Shown here piece by piece: positions 23,326-33,701 of a stretch of DNA of 64,000 nt. Location: positions 11,777,758-11,841,757 of the forward strand of contig CM073323.1 of NCBI GenBank assembly GCA_037043015.1, read 5' to 3'. Made by a program: the position numbers and the translations under genes. Source of the DNA: Bryum argenteum. Taxonomy: Eukaryota; Streptophyta; Bryopsida; Bryales; Bryaceae. The first letter of the stretch is position 1; each line of letters opens with the position of its first letter. Under the pieces are notes generated by a model. It worked only from the letters and a program-made list of their open reading frames with translations, did no database searches and had not been told where the DNA came from.

Positions 23326-23584
23326 TTGACCCCTAACTTTCCTTAAAACTCGAAACAGGTTTTGGAGATTCCCACAGGAGAAAAACTCAGCCAACTTTGA
23401 CCATTATAATCTCACAAATGAGGAAGAATGAACGGTTCAAATCTGGTATGTGAGAAGAATGTCAAGTGAACTTTGAAATCTTACGGTTGAATCTTTTAAA
23501 GATTGAGATTGATTGAACTTAATTTAAAAGAAGGTCAAATTTTGTGACTTAGACCGTTTTGCAACAAGGAAATTTAGGGGTTAA
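23326..23584 (+). mobile_element. TTAA-type MITE, family E, copy 2
   Basis: Starts TTGACCCCTAAC (first TTAA mutated) and ends AAATTTAGGGGTTAA. It is colinear with copy 3 (45462-45733), sharing CATTATAATCTCACAAATGA and TCTTACGGTTGAATCTTTT. Confidence 0.75.
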
Positions 23585-23589
23585 GCAAA

Positions 23590-24206
23590 TTCTCGTATTG
23601 ATCATGTTCTTGAGCCAATTCCGCCAGTTATTGTGCTTATTATAATCCGCACATTACTACATATAATTTTTGTTTTGAAGCAATCAATGCATTAAATATA
23701 TTCTAGTCCTAAGCAACCTAGATAGCTCGGCGGGGGACTCATTACTACACTGATTGTCTGCCCCTGCCCCTTTGAACTTTTCAGCACTGCCCTGCCCTGC
23801 CCATCAAACAAATTCTGCCCGTATTAACTATGGTCATTGAGCATATATGGTCGGTTATTGCGGTTGTGGTACGAATTGCCAAACCTGGTTGCTGCCTCAA
23901 TAAATAACTAGGTCTATGAAATAGGTAGGTCAATGCATGAGATGGCAAGAATATTTTGACTTTCCTAAAACTTGTGCAATTATGAGGTAGATGGTTTACC
24001 TTATCCAATCTAGTATATGCTACTTGGTTGGTTTGTTGGGTTCATAGGTTGACAAGATGGGTGAGAGTTTTTTGGATTTCTCAACAACTTGTACAATTGT
24101 ATTGTGTAACTAGTAAGGTCCCCGTCGTCTCGACGGAGAAGCTAGAAAAGTATCCCATGTCTACCATTTTCTCGAACAGTATTATGTTCATTATTTTTAT
24201 GCCCGT

Positions 24207-24252
<46 letters not shown>

Positions 24253-25850
24253 TTATTTTTAATATATTTTAATTTCAATTTAGACATAATCCAAAAAGCA
24301 TAAAAGGTAGGTAGGTAGGTTGGTACGTAAATGGGCAGGAAGGATCGCCGGGTCGATAACCCATATAGATCATCTAGGAGGTAGGTAATTTTTCAATGTG
24401 GTTTAGGAGTGTTCATTTAATGCCAAGGTGTTTGAGAATTTCAAGTTGTTTCAAGGCCCCAAAATCATGCTTTTTTGTGACTTGGTTAATTATTGTATTT
24501 CTTTATTGATCAAACGGCCTCAAAATTGCACATATCATGTACACCAAGTCTCAAATTCAAATTCCTCACCATATGTGAGATCATAATGATTAAAGTTGAA
24601 GAAATGAACTTGATATTTGAAGGAAGTGGAAGTGATTTGTGAGCCAAAATAATTTATTATCAAAGTAAATTCGACATGAGACTCTTCACATTTTTGTACC
24701 TTCGTGACTTAGGTACATGTCTAATTTTTATCCTCATAGAACCTGTAAAATCTATAGAAATACTTGAAATTTCCCACGGAGGTATTTTGAAATATCAATA
24801 CAAAGGCCGGTCTTTGCTTGATAAGAATTGTTGATTTGGAAAATTGGAATAATGAGATCACCCTTAGAGGCTCGGAACCTTATTTACAAGTATACGAAAC
24901 AAAAATTGAAAATAGTAGAATCTCAATATTGAAGTTTTTGTGTTTTAATTGATTTTGGGCAAGATTTTGAGAATTTAGAAGCGTCAATGGTGGAGTTGGA
25001 AAGGTTTGCAAAAATTTATCACTAGTGGTTCAACTTCATGCAATCTAAAAATAGTAACTTAGAGTCTGACCTAATTCAAACTGACCCAAAAATTGCTAAA
25101 TTTAGCTTTAGAGGTAAATATATCGACTGTTTTGTGCATTTTTTGAGGTTAGAGCACGATATATTATATTTTTTTGAGGTTATTATTTCGGTTAAGACAA
25201 TAAAATATCATGCTCTACCCCTAAATTTGCTCTCATTCAATGCAAGGAAAGAAATTTGATTTTATGATGTATTTTGAAGTAAGGTCTAGTAACAAACTTA
25301 TATATGCTCGTGTACACCATATCTTAAACTAAAATACTTGAATTTTTGATATGACAACAATCAAAGTAAGAATCTAAATAATCAGTCCTTCTTGTTTCCG
25401 AAAGGGAAAACAATGTTTGACAACTATAATAACCACTCTTAAAAATAACTATGACTTGAGGCTCTTCATATTCTTATTCTCGAAACCCCTAGACTTGATT
25501 CTTAATAAAATAAATGAACTTTGTATATCTAATAATCTAAACAAATGTAAGTATATTTATTAGATTTCCAACCTATCTATCATAACATAAGTATATCATA
25601 TGGTTTTCTTGGCCCCCAAAACACTACATTCGCCTTCTCCAACAAGTAAAGAAAAATTTTTAATTCAACTTTGAAGATCATGATATAAGAAACTCTATGA
25701 GGAAATTAAAAAAAAAATTTGTATGCATATACAAGTTAGATACTAGATCTTATAGTTACATACGCCGAAATACGTCATTTCACCTTGCAATGAAGGAGAG
25801 CAGTTTTGGAGGTAAAACATAGGAATTGGGACTTGGAACTTTAAGGAAAG
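23590..25850. other. AT-rich intergenic DNA with a 39-base T tract
   Basis: No gene was recognised. T(39) at 24208-24246 may be a pol III-type or retroposon tail, or a simple expansion. GGTAGGTAGGTTGGT repeats lie near 24306. A CTGCCC patch is at 23755-23810. Confidence 0.5.
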
Positions 25851-25852
25851 TG

Positions 25853-26375
25853 CTCAAAACTAGAGCAATACTAATAATAGAACATTATCCTTCTTCATCT
25901 CGGGGTACATGATAGCTTCTTCACTCAACAATAGCATGTAGTGAGGACAAACATTATAGGGTGCAAATCAAGGCACCATATTAGAAAACACATATGAGAT
26001 TGCCTTCAGATTTTCATAGTAAATTATAGAAAAGTCCAAAAAATGATGAATCTACTTTGACTACTGTAGCCTTCCATTCACTTTCCCATGCACGTAAATT
26101 CCTTACTTCACAACAAACTAAGAAATCCAAAATTTCATCCATTAAGTAGAGTCCTCAAAACTGGAGCCGTACCAATAATGAAGCACTAGGCTTCTTAACC
26201 CACATGTACATAGTAGCTTCTCCACTCAACGGTAGCATGGACGCACGACAAACATTCTATTAAAAACACCTATGAGACAACCTTCAAAAATTCATAGCAA
26301 ATTGTAGAAGGGTCCAAAATGGTAAATCCACTATGACTATCATTCCACTTACTTTCCCCATGCATGAAAATTAAG
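25853..26375 (+). repeat. two tandem copies of dispersed repeat M (~300 bp period)
   Basis: GTGCTCAAAACTAGAGCAATAC at ~25851 and GTCCTCAAAACTGGAGCC at ~26151 start parallel units sharing TAGCTTCTTCACTCAAC, ACGACAAACATT and CCTTCA..TTCATAG. A third copy is at 62470-62705. Confidence 0.7.
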
Positions 26376-26385
26376 GTAGAATGCC

Positions 26386-26583
26386 CTTAAACCGTTTGGC
26401 CCCCCTGAAGCGCATGCTAGACTGCCTGTTAAACCGCCCATGGCCTGGACCTTTTTGCACCCACGGCAAAAAAGAATATTCTGAAATCTGAGGGTTCATA
26501 GTGACTTGATCTGGAATCTTTTTGCACGGTTTTCGCTACATGCGTGACCCGCCACAAAGGAGAGTCTACTGAGCGGTTTAAGG
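26386..26583. repeat. short inverted-repeat segment (~198 bp)
   Basis: CCTTAAACCGTT at the left and AGCGGTTTAAGG at the right form a 12-bp inverted pair around a GC-balanced interior. It may be a small MITE; no sister copy was seen. Confidence 0.35.
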
Positions 26584-26908
26584 TCATGTACACTTTTGAC
26601 TTCAAAAATTTGTGGTAAATTCATCTTTTGCTATTTAATTCTGGAAATTTTTGCATTCATCGTGTGTATTGTTTGTAACCTGCTGAGCCCTGGAATCAAA
26701 TTCATTTGGATGGAGGCCCACCGGCATATTCCGGTATCCCATGACTCTTTTTATTTGTCCTTTGCCTCACCAGCACTCCGTCAGCAGCACTTGTGACCGG
26801 TTTGACCGGTTTTAGGTAAAACTACCCCGGCAATTGTCTCATTTTATACTGAAAATAGAAAAGTTTCTTTCTTGTGATTTTCATATGTTTTCTAGAATTA
26901 ACCGGATC

Positions 26909-27170
26909 ACTTAAAATGAGTGCTACAAACTTTTCTCGGGGGCAATGGAGTGGGAGGGGTAAAGAGCCCCCTAAATTTTTGATGTATAGGCTTAAAATGC
27001 TAAGGAGTAGGGTACTAGAGTAATTTGGGGTCGTAGGCTCCATTTTTGAGTTCGAAATTATCAAAAACGGTCGTCGGGGGTTCCAAATCGAAAATTCTAG
27101 GGATTTGAAAGAAGAAATCCATTGGCTGATGGGCCTCCCGAGGACAACGCTAGTAGCACTCATCCGAGGG
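26909..27170 (-). mobile_element. family H element, inverted diverged copy
   Basis: The interior matches the reverse complement of 21802-22054 (CATTGGCTGATGGG, TAGGGATTTGAAAGAA, GACCCCAAATTA in reverse). Ends retain GAGTGCTAC / GTAGCACTC only. Confidence 0.7.
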
Positions 27171-27426
27171 TGCCCATAATTAACTGGCTAACAGGTTATT
27201 TCCATCGGTTGATAATGAACTAGCCGTCGGTTTTTCCCGATCATTGCTTGTAACTTGTCTCTCGCTACACGATCGCTATAACTTTTGAATCATCTCACTC
27301 AACCTAAAATATTTGTATCCCAACCTTAGATTTGTACAGAGCCAATTGAAAATAAGGCATGTTGAAATCTCTGAAAAATAATCTCTAGTCATCAAATTAA
27401 TCGATTTTCTACCCGTGAAAACTTTA

Positions 27427-27584
27427 GGGTTGGTTTACATTAGAGTGGAGAAGTTCAACTGTGAGGAAATTAAGAAGAAAGTCTTACATGTGATTGGTTG
27501 AAAGTGAGACTCTTCAAATGTGATTGGTTGAAATTAAAGTTTTGACAGACGAGTGGCATTTTTCACCGTTGTGTAAACCGACTC
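27427..27584. mobile_element. Harbinger-type MITE, family J, short copy (158 bp)
   Basis: Ends GGGTTGGTTTACATTAGAG and CGTTGTGTAAACCGACTC are flanked by TTA on both sides. The interior repeats ATGTGATTGGTTGAAA twice. The ends resemble those of the 973-bp element at 37647. Confidence 0.72.
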
Positions 27585-27869
27585 TTAGGTTGTGTTGAAA
27601 GCAATTCACTTGATGAAGTACAAGGTAAGTTGATTTTATGGTATGCATTTTAGTGCACACAACTTTTTGTTTTGTTTCAAAACTCAAAACATTATAGTTT
27701 TTTTAAATAACTTGCCATTTCTTTGGATGACATTAAATTCTTCATGATTTTTTATTTCTTTAAATATAAGAATGATTTAAGGATAAAGTCCAACAACTTT
27801 ATATGAGGTAGTTTTTGGATTAAAATAATTTCGATCATAGATTATAATTGATGTATATACAAAATCCTA

Positions 27870-28365
27870 GAAAAATGCATGAATCTTGAGGGGTTTTATC
27901 TCATTCATCCACTGTTGGATTTCAACTAGATTTTTTGAGTTGGATTCCAACTTAAGTCTATCTCTTGTAGTAAAAAGCTGAATTTAATCGAAGATGCTTT
28001 CAAGATATGGCATGCTCTTTGATGCAAGGGGTCTAACTTAGACTATTTTTTCTTTGTGAATTTTTGGTAGTTTTCACCATTGCAAACTTGTTATTTGGCC
28101 AATAGTATTTTTTAAGAATTTGTTATATAAGGGTGTTATAGAGATGAAGGTGAACAACTTCCTAGTCAGAGATTTTTTGATCGCAGTGGATTTACTGATA
28201 GCATTTCCACTTCAGAGTAAAAATGTCAAATCTTCAAAATTTTGTTTTAGTATACAAACATCACAATTTTGCAATGTATGAGGCTTTAAGGCCCTAGAAA
28301 TTCATCTCTAATAAGCTTCTTTATAGGATTGTATGGTTGAGATCTAAATATCTCACTTCATCACT
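27870..28365 (-). repeat. family B fragment, inverted
   Basis: TTTTCACCATTGCAAACTTG, GAGATGAAGGTGAACAAC and GTATGGTTGAGATCTAAAT occur in the order of the reversed family B interior. No terminal repeats remain. Confidence 0.6.
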
Positions 28366-28589
28366 AATACTTCATATACAATAAATAAATGCTTTTAGAG
28401 TGAAAAGATAAAAATGGGTGGTGATAATTGTGCACTTCTAAGTGGCTAGATTTATGTAAATTACTCTTTGCACTAAAGTGCAGTAAGGTTTGTATCTCAC
28501 AAAGTGTGATACTACATACTATCGTGACTTATATATAGGCCGTTTTTGTTTTCCCAACTTGAATGTATCCAATTGCGTATGGGAAATGG

Positions 28590-28710
28590 TTTGTGCAAAT
28601 AAATATAAACAAATAAGAACACCAGACCCTTGTGGGGTTGGCGCGAATAAAATGCCCGTTTGACCTACCCTTGATGATATGCCACAGGACATAACAACAA
28701 TGAGTGGTTT
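28590..28710 (-). mobile_element. SINE-like family L, copy 1 (inverted)
   Basis: The reverse complement reads TTGTTATGTCCTGTGGCATA, ATCAAGGGTAGGTC, GGGCATTTTATTCGCGCCAA, GGGTCTGGTGTTCTT, matching 62147-62265 and 63181-63374. A T-rich tail follows. Confidence 0.65.
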
Positions 28711-28806
28711 TCGTAATGTCCTTGAATCCGTTCTCATTTAGTAACCATTGTTAACAAATTGTGTGGAAATATTCTACATGACAACAAAATGTTACATGCA
28801 AATATA

Positions 28807-28875
28807 CTAGTGGAAAGGTGGTATGAGTAAAGTCGCGAGTGCACTATGGCTTTACTCACGCCACCTTTCCACTAG
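28807..28875. mobile_element. 69-bp hairpin MITE-like element
   Basis: Arms of 28 bp (28807-28834 and 28848-28875; 25 of 28 positions pair) surround a 13-base loop. Arm outer parts are CTAGTGGAAAGGTGG and CCACCTTTCCACTAG. The same end motif TTTCCACTAGAGA recurs at ~29305. Confidence 0.75.
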
Positions 28876-29650
28876 AGATTTAAAATATTCTGTGATAGGA
28901 TATTAGCATAATTTCACATTGATGTTAGCAATAACAATTCTAATCTTGTTGTTGTGACTTGGAAGGTCAGACTTTATTAACATTGTTTATACACCATCAT
29001 TAAAATGAGTGCTTGTGATGTAACATAATGTCTTACAATTGAGTAATGAGCCCATTTTCAAAACACTTGAAGTCAAGTGATGAGTCCACTCTTTGATGGG
29101 TTAATGAAAAATCTAAAATGGAATTTTTAGCAGTGTACAGTACGATAGTTGTGTGCAATTTTCACCAATATTTCCACCAAGAGTGTCTTAATCAACTAAG
29201 TTTAGTTGCAGTTTTCGACAATATTTCCACCAAGAATGTCTTATTCAACCAAGCTTGGTGAAAATCCTTTTGGATTGATAAGCTGGATGAAAATTGCACA
29301 CTTTTCCACTAGAGACCAAACCTAGTAAAATACTTCCATTTAGTACACAACTCATATGTATATTTGAAAAATAAATCCTGATTATCAACAACTATTCACG
29401 GTTCCAAAACACTAACCCTCTCAAGATCAGGGAGACTTGATGAGATTCTTTACGACAGCTTAAGGTCAGATCTTATCAAAGACAAGATTCTTCACAATGA
29501 AATGGGTAACACGATTGCAAGCCAAAGACCACACCTGCATCAGTGAAGAAATGATTTCCTACTTTGTACAAAAAGAGTTTTAAAAAGATCGAGTATCAAT
29601 TGAATGTATACACAATTCTGAACCCTAATCCTACGAAGCTAGCTAGCTAA
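28876..29650. other. AT-rich intergenic DNA with a small inverted repeat
   Basis: GTGTGCAATTTTCACC (29151) and GGATGAAAATTGCACAC (29285-29301) form an inverted pair. Between them CAATATTTCCACCAAGA.TGTCTTA occurs twice. The end of the stretch probably covers the 3' UTR of the RING gene. Confidence 0.45.
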
Positions 29651-29688
29651 TTGTCCAAAGAATGAATGAATGGAATCAATGCTCCACC

Positions 29689-32266
29689 TTATTCGGCGAC
29701 CATCTCTGAGGCTGCTGCAGCAATGGCAAGAGGGAAAGAAGAAGGCGCCTCAGCAGGTGGTGATGAAACCCTCCGAGGTGGATTCGTTGATCGTGTGTTG
29801 TATGATCCGCATCCTGCACATTTGTGTCCTATTACGTGATACTTCACATCGCTCGTTATCCCACAGTCATTGCACAGCACCCACACCTGCCAAAACTCCC
29901 AACAAAAATCAACCAAAATCAACACTTCGTTTACAGAAAACCCTAAAATCTAACCACTCAAAATCAAGAAAAACTCTCCATTACAACTTGCTTGATGACA
30001 TACAATCGTAAGCCAATTGTAGAGGACACTTCAGTTTTGTTTTCAGACATCTGGTGTCGAAAGCCAATTGTAGAGGACACTTTAGGTTTGTTTTCAGAAA
30101 TTTGATGAGTTGAGATTCACATCTAATTTACAGAACTTTGTTTGGATTAATAGATTGTTCACAATAAGCCTGGTGAGTTGAGATTCACATCTAATTTACA
30201 GAACCTTTGTTTGGATTAATAGATTATTCACAATAAGCCTTCGAACACAAATGGTGAGCTGAGATTCACATCTAATTCACAGAACCTTGTTTGTTTGGAT
30301 TGATAGATTGTTCACTATAAGTCTTCAAACACAGATTGTTCTGGCTTTGAGAGAATTTCTTTTGTGTCGGTACACAATGAACAATGCATGATAAAAATCC
30401 ATATGTTATAAGAATACCGCAGGAATCATGAATCATGGATGAGACAATAGAAAGCTCAGTACATGTGTTCATATTGACATTGGAGTTGTAGTTTGTGCAG
30501 AGTGATATACCCTCTTGTGGCGGTATTCTTCAGGCATTGGCGTTAAGTAAACTTCTTGATCCAGTATGTGCCAGAACCTTGACATATCTTGGATTGACTT
30601 TGAACATAATGGACAACAGAATCTGCAAGATTTCACAAGAGTATCAGCTATCTCTACTCATTAGCATTTTGTATGAAACTAATTTTGTGCTTTCGTTCAT
30701 GTTTTGGCAGGAGTAGAAGATAGTCTCTTGTTTTGACATAAATAGCCTGGCCAGATGAAAACCTAAAGAAGCGAAAAACGCTTACTGAGAGTGTAGAGTC
30801 ATCTGTCGAAGGCAAGCTCGATGCATGGTGTGACCACACGGCAACACCGAGATATCCATCACCGAGTCGAACAAGTACTGCACCACAACCCACATTGTTT
30901 GATGCCATATTTTCGAAGTAGAAATGGTTATTACCGTGAATGGAGGGTGTGGTATGAATAGCATAAACCATATATAGAAATGGCATATTTAAACGATGCG
31001 TGTTGAAGATGTGAAGAGCTTTCTGTACCTCAACGCAAACGGGACAGTTTTGGTGCATGGCGTTTTCAACGCAAGGATGTGAGTTTTGGAGCGCAATAGT
31101 GTAACAAGATCCTGCGAGCGAGCGAGCGATCGATGTCAGATTTTCGGACAAAAACTCGTTCGACGATGAAAGATTTGGTTGGGTGGGTGGGTAGTGCCTA
31201 CCACATCGATCGCAGTGGAAAAAGTTGTCTCGCCCGCCGATTCTGCATATCCCACACGCATCACAATGGTATTGCTCCTTTTCTGTCTGCATTGTTACAA
31301 TGGCATTATCATGTCAACGTGAGATTGACATTGAAGAGCCGAGGACAATATTGCAGATGTTGAGATTAGCAAAAGTTCGCGACCTCGTCATCGAAGAATT
31401 TGCACTTGTCGCAGTAGTAATCGCCCATGCGAACACCACAATTCTCGCAAACCTGCTTCACGTCTTGTTCGTGATCACAAAGTGAACAAATCACCTGCGC
31501 AAGTAGAACCCTCTCAGCGACATTCTTTCGCTCACACGAATGTTGAGATTCGCAACTTCTTGAACATGTTCAAGATTAGTAACATTTCTTTCGTTCAAGA
31601 AGAATGTTGAGATTACTCCACTGGAATCCGTTCATTACCTTCTCGACACGGTGTCTGGGAATATCATGACGCTTTGCCTCCTCAACCTCGTTGGAGTTCT
31701 GCAAAAATTTACTATTAAAATGTAATCCCTCAAACTCAACCAAGAAGAAGACGAAGGAGAAAAACTCTTTTTGTCGAAGGTCATTGACAAACAACAAGGA
31801 GAACGAGCAACAAAGTGTCTGATATGAACCTTGGCTTCATTATGACAGTGACGACAGTCGAAAACCTCATTGCAGCATGGGGCTCGGATTCGACATCGTC
31901 TCCTGTAATGCTTGCAACTGAAAAAGAAAACAACGAAAGCCCCAATAAGAAATGACGGCGATGATGCTTCCTAGAAGATGACGCAAAAATGTTTCTACAA
32001 GCCTTGACAATCACGCCCACAAGATTCAAGAATAGCATAGGAACATGAGGACCGAAGTTGTCTGCATGAAAACGCGTTGAAGAAACTCGCTGATAGTAAG
32101 CAAGCATGCGAGGCGCGTACCCATGCTTGAGTTTTCCAACCGACAACTTGTCTTCCTGGATGGGAAGGGTGCCAGGGTCCATGGCGTCGTTGAGGTCCAT
32201 GGCCGCTGCGAGGTCAATGGCCTCGTTGAGGTCCATGGCTTCCAAGAAGTCCATCTTCTCGGACAT
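29689..32266 (-). CDS. CHY/CTCHY/RING zinc-finger E3 ubiquitin ligase (RCHY1/MIEL1/RZFP34-like)
   Basis: Nine exons on the minus strand: 32266-32121, 31917-31830, 31698-31639, 31494-31384, 31286-31202, 31111-31029, 30877-30786, 30622-30511, 29886-29689. They give 324 aa with all borders GT-AG and all phases consistent. Domain order: CHY zinc finger ([35 protein letters not shown]), CTCHY finger ([21 protein letters not shown]), RING-H2 ([22 protein letters not shown]), then the C-terminal zinc ribbon ([19 protein letters not shown]). All expected Cys/His ligands are visible. Plant relatives (MIEL1, RZFP34/CHYR1) ubiquitinate MYB factors or act in ABA and drought responses, so a link to the PYL gene 15 kb away is tempting but only inference. 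The first 40 residues are unusual: an acidic run with near-repeats of MDLNEAIDL. The start is the first ATG (32266); an upstream GTG at 32278 is discounted. The last intron holds tandem repeats. Confidence 0.93.
30008..30330. repeat. tandem repeats inside the last intron of the RING gene
   Basis: CGAAAGCCAATTGTAGAGGA occurs twice (~53-bp period). Then GAG(T/C)TGAGATTCACATCTAA occurs three times, at 30111, 30176 and 30253 (65- and 77-bp spacing). All lie in the intron 29887-30510. Confidence 0.8.
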
Positions 32267-33701
32267 GGCTAGCGACACCTAACGAACGAAACAATGTCTC
32301 AATAGTGAGAACGACGCGAGAGCAAAACGCAAACGACGTTTGTGTCTACATTGTAACGAAAGAAATAGAGGAAGAAGGAGGAGGAGAAGAAAGAACAACC
32401 TCCTGCGTCAACCAACCGCAATTGGGGCGGTCGGAACCGCGCTGTTACGCAAACGAACTCCTCAACGCTGCGCACTACCCAACAACAACGGAAAGGGCTC
32501 TATATCTCCTCGAACAACGAAACGAAACGAGAAAACTCTCCCAACGACGAAGGTTTCTCTGATAACGATGGGTCCCTCCAAAGCAAACTGCAATAATACT
32601 TAATCCGCAACGGCGGCTCCCACACTCAGCTGGGAAATCACACGATCAGAGCGAAAGTGAGAACAGAGTGGCGACGGAAGACTTGAAGCAATTGAGAGGA
32701 GGAGTGTGCGGATGCAAGTCCATTAAGACGCCGACACTTGCGTGCCGGAATCAATCCCAAAAATGTCCACGTTTTCACGCCAACGTGGACCCTCGGGACG
32801 TGGTGTCCGCCATCCTTTTTGGTGGGCGCCCACGACAAGTACCAGTACTACTACTACTACTACTCGGGGTTATTTGCTCCGCAACCAGTGATAGATTTTG
32901 CAAACCATGAATTCGTGAGCACACACTTGCTCGTGCGGCGCTTTGTCATATTTGGACATACGAATGCTAAATTTAGCGCAAGTGATCCCGATATTTATGT
33001 GCAAATTTTTACGACTACGGTTGGTGGTAGCCGATGGGAGGATATCAGTACCACCACTGCAGTAAGTACGCGGTGATGATGGTGATGATTCTGCCGCAAG
33101 CATGGATATGTTGTGGGGACCAGCTCGGTGCTAGACCGTGATTCGCTCGCACAGCCTGGAGGCTTCCACGTGCAGAATCGGAGGGCGCTCTCTAAAACAG
33201 AATGTGGTGAGTCTGCAGTCGAGGGCACATCGCTCGAGGCGAAGCTCTCACCATGAAATCAATAGTTTTTTTCAGCAAAGTTGCTCGTACTACTGATGGT
33301 GAGCATACCTAGCCCCATCAGCGGCTTCACGATGCAGCCGATGATTAATTGACTCACGAGGATTTCGTTCCTGTAGAGCTAGCAATTAAGTAATAGCCTG
33401 CTGTAAGTCAAGTACAAAGAGCAAAGCTCACGCGTTTCCTATGTGGAACTTCCACTTTTTTACATCAGTCATGGTTCGTTTGTTTGGCTTGTCTACAGTG
33501 ACACCAGTCGTTCTCGTAGGTCCACCCCAACCTACACGCTGAATCAACGGAGGTTTCACTCGCTTTCTCATCCCTACAGCCTGATTTTCGGTCGAAGTTT
33601 CTACCAGCGTGGTAAGGTGATGGTACATCCTATTCCATGGCTTGTGCGCAAGTTTCGAGAAGTGGGCACGGTTGTCGAGGTGCAAAACCCTAAGTAGCTG
33701 G
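32267..33701 (-). other. spacer between the RING gene and the LysM receptor gene
   Basis: This holds the RING 5' flank (GC-balanced, up to ~32650), a (CTA)n/(TAC)n microsatellite near 32847-32866, and probably the 3' UTR of the LysM gene next to 33701. Open frames on both strands show no domain. Confidence 0.45.

Noticed and set aside
24208..24246. PolyA tail of a retroposed gene on the minus strand
   Set aside because: No intron-less gene copy or target duplication was found next to the T tract.
32278..32278. GTG as start codon of the RING ligase
   Set aside because: A plant nuclear gene is expected to start at ATG; the first in-frame ATG is 32266.
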